DNA from: Sphingomonas phyllosphaerae
Lineage (GTDB): Bacteria > Pseudomonadota > Alphaproteobacteria > Sphingomonadales > Sphingomonadaceae
DNA length: 64,000 bases
Direction: 5' to 3'
NCBI GenBank assembly: GCA_036946405.1
Contig: JAQIJC010000001.1
Coordinates: forward strand, 1,743,001 to 1,807,000
Positions 28,127 through 36,139 of the stretch are shown piece after piece. The position numbers and the translations under genes were made by a program. Position 1 is the stretch's first letter. Every line of letters starts with the position of its first letter. The notes under the pieces are model-generated. The model was not told the DNA's origin. It saw only the letters and a list, made by a program, of their open reading frames with translations, and searched no databases.

Positions 28127-28579
28127 ATGCGCATCTATCTGACGGTGATCGACGACACGCCCGAGGCGCTGATCGCGCTGCGTTTCGCGGCGCGGCGCGC
28201 GGTGAAGACCGGCGGCGGGGTCGAGATCCTCGCGCTTTTGCCGCCGCAGGAGTTCATCCCGTTCGGGGGCGTGCAGGCGACGATCGAGGACGAGCAGCAA
28301 CGCCATGCCGAGGGGCTGGTGGCGCGTGCGGCGGGCACGTTGCTCGAAGAATCCGGGGTTCGCCCGTCCATTACGGTGCGCAGCGGGGACGGACCGAAGG
28401 TGATCCGCGCGATGATCGCTGAGAACCCGCAGATCGCCGCGCTGGTGCTGGGTGCCGCCGCCGATGGCACGCCCGGTGCGCTGGTCAACCATTTCGCCGC
28501 GGATGTCGGGACATTGCCGGTGCCGCTGATGATCGTGCCCGGCGGGTTGTCGACCGAGGCGATCGACCGGCTGAGTTGA
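28127..28579 (+). CDS. Universal stress protein family
   Basis: 150 aa single-domain UspA-like protein: MRIYLTVIDDTPEALIALRFAARRAVKTGG and the late ADVGTLPVPLMIVPGG. The ATP-binding G-x2-G-x9-G(S/T) loop of ATP-type Usps is not well conserved, the region reading VLGAAADGTPGALVNHFAAD, so ATP binding is uncertain. ATG at 28127 with CAGGGGG upstream. Divergent from pdhC across about 137 bases. Confidence 0.85.
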   Translation: MRIYLTVIDDTPEALIALRFAARRAVKTGGGVEILALLPPQEFIPFGGVQATIEDEQQRHAEGLVARAAGTLLEESGVRPSITVRSGDGPKVIRAMIAENPQIAALVLGAAADGTPGALVNHFAADVGTLPVPLMIVPGGLSTEAIDRLS

Positions 28580-28624
28580 TCGCAATCGCTTGAGCGCGCA
28601 CGATTCCGTCGCCACAAGCGAGGG

Positions 28625-29920
28625 ATGAACCATCGCTTCCTGCTCGCCGTCGCCCCGCTGCTTCTTGCCACCCCCGCCATGGCGCGCGAGGCGCCGTCGC
28701 AGGCGCGGCAGCGCGCGACGGTCGAGAAGCTGGTGTCGTTCGGGACGCGGCACTCGCTGTCGTCGGCGACCGATCCGAAGCGCGGGATCGGCGCGGCGCG
28801 CACCTGGGTGGCGGGCGAGTTCGCCGCGCTGTCGCGCGCGTGTGGCGGGTGCATCTCCACCGAGCGGCTGTCGCGGCGCTTCGTCGGCCCGCGCGCGCCC
28901 GACGGCGTGGTGATCGAGGACGTGCTCGGCGTCCAGAAGGGCAGCGATCCCAACCGCTACATCATCGTCGGCGCGCATATCGACAGCCGCGTCACAGACG
29001 TGATGAACGTGACCAGCGACGCGCCCGGCGCGAACGACGACGCGAGCGGGGTCGCGCTGGTGCTGGAAGCGGCGCGCATCCTGTCGAAGGAGAAGTTCGC
29101 GGCCAATATCGTCTATGTCGCCTTCTCCGGCGAGGAGCAGGGACTGTGGGGCGCGACCTTGCTCGCCGAGACCGCCAGGGCGCGCGGGTGGCAGGTCGAT
29201 GCGATGCTCAACAACGATATCGTCGGCAACACGGTCGGGCAGGGCGGGGTGACGATCGACGGCTATGTCCGCGTCTTCTCCGAAGGAATCCGCAGCAGCG
29301 AATCGCTCGCCGAGGCGATCGAGCGGCGCGGCGTCGGCGGCGAGGACGACGGCCCGAGCCGCGCACTCGCCAAGGCGATCGACGGGATCGCGGGGACGCT
29401 GCCCGGCGGGTTCGGCGTGTTCGTCGACCGCCGTCCCGACCGCTTCGGGCGCGGCGGCGATCACGAGCCGTTCCTGAAGCAAGGCTATCCGGCGGTGCGC
29501 TTCTCGGTCGCGGCGGAGAATTGGGACCGCCAGCATCAGGACGTCCGCACCGAGAACGGGCGCGTCTATGCCGACACGATCGAGGGAATGGACTTCCCCT
29601 ATCTGGCGAAGGTCACGGCGATCAACGTCGCGACGATCGCGCGTCTCGCCGCCGCGCCCGCGGCGCCATCGGTGGCGTCGATCTCCGGTGCGCTTTCTTA
29701 CGACACGAAGGTGACGTGGAGCGCGGTGCCGGGTGCGGCGCGCTACAAGATCTACTGGCGACGCGCCGATGAAGCGGCATGGACGCAGTCGCGCGAGGCG
29801 ACCGGCACCAGCCTCGACGTCGCGGGCGTGCCGGTTGACGATCACTTCTTCGGGGTCGCGGCGGTGGGCGCAAATGGTGCGGAAAGCCTCGTGACCTTCG
29901 CAGGACGCGAGAAGAGATAA
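28625..29920 (+). CDS. M28 family metallopeptidase, exported
   Basis: 431 aa. Signal peptide MNHRFLLAVAPLLLATPAMA. Di-zinc aminopeptidase residues: His in VGAHIDSR, bridging Asp in PGANDDASG, Glu pair in FSGEEQGLWG, Asp in LNNDIVGN and His in NWDRQHQDVR, so all ligands are present. After residue about 345 a fibronectin type III-like domain (APAAPSVASISGALSYDTKVTWSAVPGAARYKIYWRR) follows. Likely a periplasmic or secreted aminopeptidase for peptide scavenging. Confidence 0.93.
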   Translation: MNHRFLLAVAPLLLATPAMAREAPSQARQRATVEKLVSFGTRHSLSSATDPKRGIGAARTWVAGEFAALSRACGGCISTERLSRRFVGPRAPDGVVIEDVLGVQKGSDPNRYIIVGAHIDSRVTDVMNVTSDAPGANDDASGVALVLEAARILSKEKFAANIVYVAFSGEEQGLWGATLLAETARARGWQVDAMLNNDIVGNTVGQGGVTIDGYVRVFSEGIRSSESLAEAIERRGVGGEDDGPSRALAKAIDGIAGTLPGGFGVFVDRRPDRFGRGGDHEPFLKQGYPAVRFSVAAENWDRQHQDVRTENGRVYADTIEGMDFPYLAKVTAINVATIARLAAAPAAPSVASISGALSYDTKVTWSAVPGAARYKIYWRRADEAAWTQSREATGTSLDVAGVPVDDHFFGVAAVGANGAESLVTFAGREKR

Positions 29921-29925
29921 CGGTT

Positions 29926-30002
29926 CGTCATTGCGAGCGTAGCGAAGCAATCCAGGGCCGGATCAGGACGCCCTGGATTGCTTCGCTACGCTCGCAATGA
30001 CG
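29926..30002 (+). repeat. 77-bp repeat family A, copy 4
   Basis: CGTCATTGCGAGCGTAGCGA ... TTCGCTACGCTCGCAATGACG with core GGGCCGGATCAGGACGCCCT. This is the most symmetrical copy. It lies between two convergent genes, the M28 peptidase and the methionine sulfoxide reductase, where it could also act as a bidirectional transcription barrier. Confidence 0.92.
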
Positions 30003-30008
30003 AGAGAA

Positions 30009-30488
30009 CTATAGCCGCACGGCCAGCAACGCCATCAATTGCTCGCACCCGCGCGCATCCTCTTCATCGAAGCGTGCGGGTGAAGGGCTGTCGAGGTCGA
30101 GCACGCCGAGCAGCACGCCGTCGCGGACGATCGGCACCACCAGTTCCGATCGGCTCGCCGCATCGCAGGCGATATGCCCGGGAAACGCATGGACGTCGGC
30201 GACCAGCTGCGTGCGCCGCTCCGCCGCCGCGGTGCCGCAAACGCCCTTGCCGAGCGGGATGCGGATGCAGGCCGCCTTGCCCTGAAACGGCCCGAGCACC
30301 AGCTCATCCGCGACAAGCCGATAGAAGCCCGACCAGTTCAGGTCGGGCAGATATTGCGCGATCAGCGCCGCGGCATTGGCCATGTTCGCGATTCCGTCGC
30401 GCTCGCCCGCGGTCAGCGCGTCGAGCGCCCCCAGCAGCTCGCGATACAGCGCCGGCTTCGATTCGGCTTCGATCTGGAAATTGTACAT
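30009..30488 (-). CDS. msrC: Free methionine-(R)-sulfoxide reductase (GAF domain)
   Basis: 159 aa, a single GAF domain that reduces free Met-R-sulfoxide with thioredoxin. The three functional cysteines are Cys74 (AACIRI), Cys84 (GVCGTA) and Cys108 (HIACDA), with the same spacing as Cys84, Cys94 and Cys118 of Escherichia coli YebR. NWSGFYRLVADELVLGPFQG and VPIVRDGVLLGVLDLDSPSPARFDEED are family signatures. Soluble, cytoplasmic; antioxidant. Confidence 0.93.
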   Translation of the reverse strand: MYNFQIEAESKPALYRELLGALDALTAGERDGIANMANAAALIAQYLPDLNWSGFYRLVADELVLGPFQGKAACIRIPLGKGVCGTAAAERRTQLVADVHAFPGHIACDAASRSELVVPIVRDGVLLGVLDLDSPSPARFDEEDARGCEQLMALLAVRL

Positions 30489-30774
30489 TCGTGTCGAGGT
30501 AGGGGCTGAGCGGGTGCTGCGCCAGAGGGAGTGCGCTGCGGGACGAAACGAAATTAGGAAGCTGGTAAATGAAGTAAACAGGAAGTAACCAGCATCCTTG
30601 TAGCGGTCCCCTAAGTATTCACTTCCTTAACAAAAATAAACCAGAAGTGTTAGATTATGTTAGGGTTTTGTCGCTAATCATGTCTCTACAGCGCGGCACC
30701 GGCCGTGCCGGTCGAACAACAGCGTTCGGAGGGAGCCAAAGGTTCCACGAGCGCCAACAACGCCAGGGACTGTG

Positions 30775-32028
30775 ATGAAAAAGATCGTCATTTCGGGCGC
30801 CATGATCCTGGCCGCCTCCACTGCTTACGCCGCCATCGTCCCGTCGAGCACGATCAAGACGATCGCAAGCAAAGTGACGGTTATTGCCGCACCGGTCACC
30901 ACGAAACTCAGTGGCGTGTTGCCAGCCACGATCACCGCCAACGGAACCGCCAAGAAGATCGAGCCCGTGCCGGGTGCAATCTCGAAGGGATTGCTGCCGG
31001 GGCAGGGTCAGCTTGATCGAATTGCTTCGAATTTCGATGTCGACAAGTATATCGTCCCGTCGTGGGGCAGCGGCGAGATCGCCGTTACCGGTCGGCCGGA
31101 CACCGTCGGCGCCTTCCGCTTCATGTGTGGTGCGGGTCAGGTGCGGCGCGACGATCCGATCGTCTTCCCGGGTCAGCCGGGCAAGAGCCATCTGCACCAG
31201 TTCTTCGGCAACACCGCCGCGAACGCCTATTCGACCTATGGCAGCCTGCGCACCAAGGGCGACAGCACCTGCAACAATATCCTGAACCGTTCGGCTTACT
31301 GGATCCCGGCGATGCTGAACGGCAAGGGCAAGGTCGTGCGTCCCGATTATGTCGTGATCTATTACAAGCGTTATCCGGAAAGCAGCCCGGATTGCCAGAA
31401 GATGGGCAAGGCGTGCGTCGCGCTGCCGCGTGGGATGCGCTACATCTTCGGCTATAACATGAGCACGGGCGTCGCCGAGCATTTCTACTTCAGCTGTGAT
31501 GGGCCGACAGCGACGTCCGGCCACTATCCCGACATCGTCACCGCGGCGAAGAACTGCCCGGTCGGCAACCGGATCGGCGCGGTCGTCAACGGGCCGAATT
31601 GCTGGGATGGCAAGAATCTGAACAGCGCCGATCACCGCAGCCACGTCGGCTATGCGGACTGGAACAACATGGGCGAGCTGAAGTGCCCGGCGAACCTGCC
31701 GTACATCATCCCGGCCTTCACGCTGGGCGCGTGGTACGAGGTCGACGAAGACCTCGATCGGTCGGGTGAATGGTCGGAAGGTCAATCCACTTGGTCGCTT
31801 TCGTCGGACAGCATGCCCGGCATGGCGGTCAAGCGCCCCGGCTCGACCTTCCACGCCGACTGGATGGGCGCCTGGGACGACGATGTGATGAAGATGTGGA
31901 TGGATAACTGCATCAACAAGCTGCTGAGCTGCAACGGCGGCGATCTGGGCAACGGCAAGCAGATGCGCGGTGATCCGAACTTCGACTGGGTCGCGCACCC
32001 GCGGCTGGTCGATATCCCCGCTGCCTGA
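30775..32028 (+). CDS. DUF1996 domain-containing exported protein
   Basis: 417 aa with signal peptide MKKIVISGAMILAASTAYA. The DUF1996 core begins near residue 110: AFRFMCGAGQVRRDDPIVFPG, GKSHLHQFFGN, LNRSAYWIPAML, HFYFSCDGP, NCWDGKNLNSADHRSHVGY and CPANLPYIIPAFTLGAWYEVD. Many His, Asp and Cys positions are conserved, which suggests a metal-dependent or carbohydrate-related exported enzyme, but no activity is established. GTG at 30772 is one codon earlier; ATG at 30775 chosen. The 285-base region before it is AT-rich compared with the window and ends with GGAGGGAG 44 bases from the start. Confidence 0.85.
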   Translation: MKKIVISGAMILAASTAYAAIVPSSTIKTIASKVTVIAAPVTTKLSGVLPATITANGTAKKIEPVPGAISKGLLPGQGQLDRIASNFDVDKYIVPSWGSGEIAVTGRPDTVGAFRFMCGAGQVRRDDPIVFPGQPGKSHLHQFFGNTAANAYSTYGSLRTKGDSTCNNILNRSAYWIPAMLNGKGKVVRPDYVVIYYKRYPESSPDCQKMGKACVALPRGMRYIFGYNMSTGVAEHFYFSCDGPTATSGHYPDIVTAAKNCPVGNRIGAVVNGPNCWDGKNLNSADHRSHVGYADWNNMGELKCPANLPYIIPAFTLGAWYEVDEDLDRSGEWSEGQSTWSLSSDSMPGMAVKRPGSTFHADWMGAWDDDVMKMWMDNCINKLLSCNGGDLGNGKQMRGDPNFDWVAHPRLVDIPAA

Positions 32029-32050
32029 TCCACGGCACGGAGGAACGCCA

Positions 32051-32081
32051 GGCCCGGTCGCACCGATGGTGCGGCCGGGCC
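32051..32081 (+). terminator. Hairpin after the DUF1996 gene
   Basis: A 14-pair stem GGCCCGGTCGCACC / GGTGCGGCCGGGCC (one G-T pair) with loop GAT. It is followed by TTCGG rather than a T run, so it is a transcription barrier or 3'-end stabiliser rather than a canonical intrinsic terminator. Confidence 0.55.
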
Positions 32082-32101
32082 TTCGGCATTATGGAGCCCG
32101 C

Positions 32102-32524
32102 ATGGCCCGCGTTCCCGTCACCCGTTCGATCAGCATCGACACCGATCTGATCGAGGAGAGCTTTACCCGCTCGGGCGGGGCCGGGGGGCAGCATGTCAAC
32201 ACCACCGATTCGGCGGTGATGTTGCGGTACGACGTGGCGCGATCCGATCTGCCGGAACGGGTGAAGCTGCGGCTGGCGGAGCTGGCGGGGTCGCGTATGA
32301 CGCGCGATGGCGTGCTGACGTTGCGCAGCGAAGGCTCGCGATCGCAGCATATGAACCGCGCCGAGGTGCGCGAACGATTGCTGGCGCTGGTGCGCGAGGC
32401 GACGGTGGTGCAGGCGAAGCGCCGCGCCACCAAGCCGACGCGTGCGTCACAGGTGCGGCGGGTCGATGCGAAGAAGGGGCGCTCGGCGGTCAAGTCGGGT
32501 CGCAAAAAGCCGGCGTACGATTGA
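32102..32524 (+). CDS. arfB: Alternative ribosome-rescue factor ArfB (YaeJ-like)
   Basis: Hydrolyses peptidyl-tRNA on ribosomes stalled at mRNA ends. 140 aa, the same length as E. coli ArfB. The catalytic GGQ is in FTRSGGAGGQHVNTTDSAV, and the basic C-terminal tail that probes the empty mRNA channel is present (KPTRASQVRRVDAKKGRSAVKSGRKK). There is no codon-recognition domain, which excludes RF1/RF2. Stands alone between the DUF1996 gene and a convergent small gene. Confidence 0.93.
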   Translation: MARVPVTRSISIDTDLIEESFTRSGGAGGQHVNTTDSAVMLRYDVARSDLPERVKLRLAELAGSRMTRDGVLTLRSEGSRSQHMNRAEVRERLLALVREATVVQAKRRATKPTRASQVRRVDAKKGRSAVKSGRKKPAYD

Positions 32525-32549
32525 ATCGGGTCCGTCACCGATCCGGCGG

Positions 32550-32906
32550 CTAGCGGCTGTTCCCGCGCCGGCGTCTCAATCGCGCAGCGGTGTAGCTCTC
32601 GGTCGATCGATATTCGGGGCCCAGCATGTGTTTCGAATGGCGATCGAACTCCCGATCGCCACGCGCTCCGGCGGCCCGCAGCAGTCGGGAAGCCCGCCAG
32701 AGCAAGAACGTAATCCACGCCACCGCGACGCTTGCCGAAAGAGCGGCAGTCACCAGTTCCGCGGCATTATACGGTTTGTCGAGTAGCGCGACGGGCGCGA
32801 GCGGAACCATAACGGCGAAGATCGAGCTCCTTGCCGACCTCCCGTACGGTGATTGGCGGCTCAGGTCGCGATCGACGAAGCGGCGCAGGCGAAGATACAC
32901 ACTCAT
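32550..32906 (-). CDS. Small membrane protein of unknown function
   Basis: 118 aa with two hydrophobic stretches (SSIFAVMVPLAPVALL and AALSASVAVAWITFLLWRAS) and Arg-rich ends, including RLRRRRGNS at the C terminus. No family recognised. Base composition is lower in GC than neighbours. Convergent with arfB and co-directional with the RluA gene upstream. Confidence 0.55.
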   Translation of the reverse strand: MSVYLRLRRFVDRDLSRQSPYGRSARSSIFAVMVPLAPVALLDKPYNAAELVTAALSASVAVAWITFLLWRASRLLRAAGARGDREFDRHSKHMLGPEYRSTESYTAARLRRRRGNSR

Positions 32907-32963
32907 GCGGCGATGTTACTGACGGGCCGAAAGGCCGCCATCAGACGCGACGATGATTTTGTC

Positions 32964-33635
32964 TTACCGGCTTTGATCAAACTGGACCTGCTCGAATCCC
33001 GCCGCAATAAACCGCGCCGGCCACGGTGCCTCCGCCGCCACGTCGGCCTTGCCCGGGCGCGGCAGCGACAGCGCGATCGCATGAAGCATCATCCCGCCGT
33101 CATGCGCCGTGCCATAGACTGGATCCCCGGTGACCGGCACGCCAAGACCCTCGCGCGCATGGACGCGGATCTGATGCGTCCGTCCGGTGGCGGGGCGGAA
33201 CTCGACCAAAGCGCGGCCGTCGCGGGTCGCGAGCAGCCGCCAATCGGTGCGCGCCGCCTTGCCGCGTGGATCGCGCGTCATCCGCCAGCCTTCCTCGGCG
33301 GTCGATATTTTGCCGAGCGGCAGGTCGATCGTGCCGGCCTCGCCCGCGGGCACGCCGTCGAGGATCGCAACATAGCGTTTGCTGACCTCGCCGCGCTCGA
33401 ACGCCTGCTGGAACCGCGCGTGCGCCTTGGGGTTGCGCGACAGCAGCAGGCAGCCGCTCGTGTCACGATCGAGGCGGTGCACCGCGACCGGCCAGCGCCG
33501 GAACCCGAAGGTGAGCGACGACAGATGATTTTCGAGGCTGAGGCCACCGGCACGCGGCGGATCGACCGGCAGCCCGGCGGGCTTGTCGATCACCAACGCC
33601 TCGCCATCGAGGAAGAGAACATGCTGACCCAACAT
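32964..33635 (-). CDS. RluA-family pseudouridine synthase
   Basis: 223 aa RNA-modifying enzyme. The catalytic aspartate lies in the family signature HRLDRDTSGCLLLSRN, and the later motifs FRPATGRTHQIRVHA and GDPVYG are intact. There is no N-terminal S4 domain, as in the short RluA/TruC-like group, so the target position in rRNA or tRNA cannot be told. ATG at 33635. Divergent from the M15 peptidase gene across about 45 bases. Confidence 0.92.
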   Translation of the reverse strand: MLGQHVLFLDGEALVIDKPAGLPVDPPRAGGLSLENHLSSLTFGFRRWPVAVHRLDRDTSGCLLLSRNPKAHARFQQAFERGEVSKRYVAILDGVPAGEAGTIDLPLGKISTAEEGWRMTRDPRGKAARTDWRLLATRDGRALVEFRPATGRTHQIRVHAREGLGVPVTGDPVYGTAHDGGMMLHAIALSLPRPGKADVAAEAPWPARFIAAGFEQVQFDQSR

Positions 33636-33680
33636 GGCGCGGCTCTTGCCAGTTGCCGCGCGGCATGGCCAGAGGGCGCG

Positions 33681-34460
33681 GTGCGACTTCCGACGATCCT
33701 CGCTGCACTGGCCGCGCTCGCCGCTACACCCGTTCACGCGCAATTGTGCGACGGGCGGCGCGTGCCGACGTCCGCCGATGGGCGCGTGCTGGGACATCTG
33801 CCCTATGGTGACGCGGCGCCCGACACGCTGGTCGCCGTGCCGTCGGCACTGTCGGTCAATCCCTGCGTGCTGCGGCGTGAAGTGCTGCCCGATTTGCAAC
33901 GGCTGATCGAGGCGGCGGCGCGCGATCCGGCGGCGGGCGGGCAGGTGCTCGCTCTGTCGTGCCACCGGTCGATCACCTATCAGGAAGCGGTGTTCTGCCG
34001 CGAGGGGCAGACCGATGCGGCGCAGCGTGCGCTGTCGGTCGCGCCGCCGGGGCACAGCGAACACGCGACCGGGTTTGCGCTGGATTTCGCGTTTCGCCCG
34101 CGCCGCAACGACTGCCCGGATGCCGAGGCGTGCGTCGCGGCGACTCCGGCCTTTCGCTGGCTGGTGAAGAACGCGCCGCGCTACGGGTTCGAGATGTCGT
34201 TTTCGGCAGGCAATCGCCAGCGTGTGAAATGGGAGCCGTGGCACTGGCGCTGGGTGGGGGCGAGCGCGACGACCCCGGGGGCGGCGCGGGCACGGGCGTT
34301 GTTCGCGGAGGCGCGGGTGCGTTACCCGGCCGATCCTGCCGTGCCGCGCGATCCTGTCGTGATCGCGCAGGTCGCGCCGCCACCGGTATATATGGGTGCG
34401 ATCGCGCCGCCTGAGTGCCGCAAGGCCAAGTGCAAGGTGGCGCGGGTGAAGAGGCGGTAG
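33681..34460 (+). CDS. M15 family D-alanyl-D-alanine carboxypeptidase-like protein
   Basis: 259 aa. GTG start at 33681 gives a clean signal peptide MRLPTILAALAALAATPVHA. The VanY-type zinc site is present: SEHATGFALDFAF (His and Asp) and WEPWHWRWVG (catalytic Glu-x2-His). Predicted periplasmic trimming of peptidoglycan stem peptides. A Pro-rich C-terminal segment with paired cysteines (PECRKAKCKVARVKRR) is unusual for the family. Confidence 0.87.
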   Translation: MRLPTILAALAALAATPVHAQLCDGRRVPTSADGRVLGHLPYGDAAPDTLVAVPSALSVNPCVLRREVLPDLQRLIEAAARDPAAGGQVLALSCHRSITYQEAVFCREGQTDAAQRALSVAPPGHSEHATGFALDFAFRPRRNDCPDAEACVAATPAFRWLVKNAPRYGFEMSFSAGNRQRVKWEPWHWRWVGASATTPGAARARALFAEARVRYPADPAVPRDPVVIAQVAPPPVYMGAIAPPECRKAKCKVARVKRR

Positions 34461-34495
34461 CTGTCGCCCCAGGGATGGATTGACCTCACTCTTGT

Positions 34496-34602
34496 CGTCA
34501 CCCCGGCGAAGGCCGGGGCCCAGTTGGGAAGGCGGAAATGGTGACGCGCGGTCTTCATCATCAGCGTCCCCCAACTGGGCCCCGGCCTTCGCCGGGGTGA
34601 CG
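34496..34602. repeat. Palindromic repeat family B, copy 2
   Basis: CGTCACCCCGGCGAAGGCCG and the mirror CGGCCTTCGCCGGGGTGACG arms, inner CCCAGTTGGG / CCCAACTGGG, and a non-palindromic centre. The centre, read in reverse complement, begins GGGGGACGCTGATGATG, as does that of copy 3 at 62802, so the two are the same element in opposite orientation. A solitary half-hairpin GCCCCGGGTCGAGCCCGGG follows at 34639-34657. Confidence 0.88.
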
Positions 34603-34669
34603 TTTTAGTTATGATAGATCGCGCTTGATAAAGCGTCGCCCCGGGTCGAGCCCGGGACGACAATAAGGA

Positions 34670-35272
34670 TTACGCCTTCAGCTTCGCGGCCGTCTCGGCG
34701 ATGCGCTTGCCTTGATAGCGTGCGCCGTCCAGCTCGACCGCCGAGGGCTGACGGCTGCCGTCGCCATCGGCCAGCGTGCTCGCGCCGTAGGGCGTGCCGC
34801 CTTTGACCTCGTCCACACCCATCTGGCCCTGAAAGCCGTAATCGAGCCCGACGATCGTCATCCCGTGGTGGAGCAGGTTGGTGAGGATCGAGAACAAGGT
34901 CGTTTCCTGACCGCCGTGCTGGCTGGCGGTCGAGGTGAACGCGCCGCCGACCTTGCCGACCAGCGCGCCCTTCATCCACAGCCCGCCGGTCGTGTCCCAG
35001 AACGCCGCCATCTGGCTCGGCATCCGGCCGTAGCGGGTCGGCGCGCCGACGACGATCGCATCATAATTGGCCAGCGCATCCGGCCCTTCGATCTCGGGAT
35101 GCGCGGTGTCGGTCTTGAAGCCGGCCGCCTTGACGATCTCGGCGGGCGCGGTTTCGGCGACGCGGCGGATGTCGACCTCCGCGCCGCCGCTGCGCGCGCC
35201 CTCGGCGATGGCGTCGGCCATCTTCTCGATATGGCCGTAGGACGAATAATAAAGCACGAGCACCTTGGTCAT
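34670..35272 (-). CDS. wrbA: NAD(P)H:quinone oxidoreductase WrbA
   Basis: 200 aa FMN-binding flavodoxin-like enzyme that makes two-electron reductions of quinones. FMN phosphate loop [20 protein letters not shown], the WrbA signature [25 protein letters not shown], and [18 protein letters not shown] are all typical. Upstream lies the pirin gene, co-directional at 24 bases, so both probably form a redox-stress unit under the divergent LysR regulator. Confidence 0.94.
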   Translation of the reverse strand: MTKVLVLYYSSYGHIEKMADAIAEGARSGGAEVDIRRVAETAPAEIVKAAGFKTDTAHPEIEGPDALANYDAIVVGAPTRYGRMPSQMAAFWDTTGGLWMKGALVGKVGGAFTSTASQHGGQETTLFSILTNLLHHGMTIVGLDYGFQGQMGVDEVKGGTPYGASTLADGDGSRQPSAVELDGARYQGKRIAETAAKLKA

Positions 35273-35296
35273 GATCGTCAGCTCCTTTCAGTAACG

Positions 35297-36040
35297 TCAG
35301 TTGGCATCGACGAGCACCAGTTCGGCCTCGTCGATCGCGGTGATGGTGATGGTGCGGCCGCCGGTGATCGCGACGCCGTCACGCGCGGTGAAGCGCTGGC
35401 CGTCGATCTCGATCGCGCCGGTCGCGGGGACCAGATAGGCGTGACGCCCCGCACCGACCTCGTGGGTCAGCGTCTCGCCCGCCGCCAGCGTCGCCGCCAG
35501 CACGCGCGCCTCGGCGCGGATCGGCAGCGCCGCGCCCGGCCCGGTCACGTCGGCCTCGAACCCGCTGGCGAGCGTCACGAACTTGCCGCTCCGGTCGCCT
35601 TTCGGGAACGGCTTGGCGCCCCAGCTCGGTGCGCCGCCGCTGCGGGTCGGCTCGATCCAGATCTGGAACAGCGTCGTCGGCTCGCTTTCGAGATTGTACT
35701 CGGCGTGCCGTACGCCCGAACCGGCGCTCATCACCTGCACGTCGCCAGCCTCGGTGCGGCCGGTGTTGCCGAGCGAGTCCTGGTGCGTGATCGCGCCTTT
35801 GCGGACATAGGTGATGATCTCCATGTCGCGATGCGGATGCGGCGGGAAGCCGCTGTTGGGAGCGATCGTGTCGTCGTTCCAGACGCGGATCGCGCCCCAG
35901 CTCATCCGCGCCGGGTCATGGTAATTGGCGAACGAGAAATGATGGCGCGCGTCGAGCCAGCCGTGATTGGCGTGCCCGAGCGTTTCGAAGCCGCGGCGCT
36001 CGATGCCGGCGGGGCGGGTCAGGGTGGCGGTATCGGTCAT
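35297..36040 (-). CDS. Pirin family protein
   Basis: 247 aa bicupin. Metal site residues are visible: FPPHPHRDMEIITYV (two His), ITHQDSLGNTG and GSGVRHAEYNLE. Members such as YhhW act as quercetin dioxygenases; others are redox-sensing. GGAGG precedes the ATG at 36040. Operon with wrbA; divergent from a LysR regulator with a shared operator palindrome between. Confidence 0.9.
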   Translation of the reverse strand: MTDTATLTRPAGIERRGFETLGHANHGWLDARHHFSFANYHDPARMSWGAIRVWNDDTIAPNSGFPPHPHRDMEIITYVRKGAITHQDSLGNTGRTEAGDVQVMSAGSGVRHAEYNLESEPTTLFQIWIEPTRSGGAPSWGAKPFPKGDRSGKFVTLASGFEADVTGPGAALPIRAEARVLAATLAAGETLTHEVGAGRHAYLVPATGAIEIDGQRFTARDGVAITGGRTITITAIDEAELVLVDAN

Positions 36041-36096
36041 GATGAACCTCCGTTTTGTTGCCACCAAGCTAGGGAGCCGCGACCTTCTCCAAAACA

Positions 36097-36120
36097 GAAA
36101 CGATTGAAACGGATCGTTTC
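36097..36120. promoter_or_regulatory. Operator palindrome between pirin and LysR genes
   Basis: GAAACGAT-N8-ATCGTTTC, a perfect 8+8 inverted repeat spanning 24 bases in the 99-base divergent intergenic region, 20 bases before the LysR start. Position and dyad fit the autoregulatory site of LysR-type regulators that also control the divergent gene. Confidence 0.7.
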
Positions 36121-36139
36121 GCCGGGTAAGTCGCGCGAC

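Noticed and set aside
30629-30650. CtrA-like site TTAACAAAAATAAACC upstream of the DUF1996 gene
   Set aside because: Only the first half matches; the second half is not TTAA and the spacing is off.
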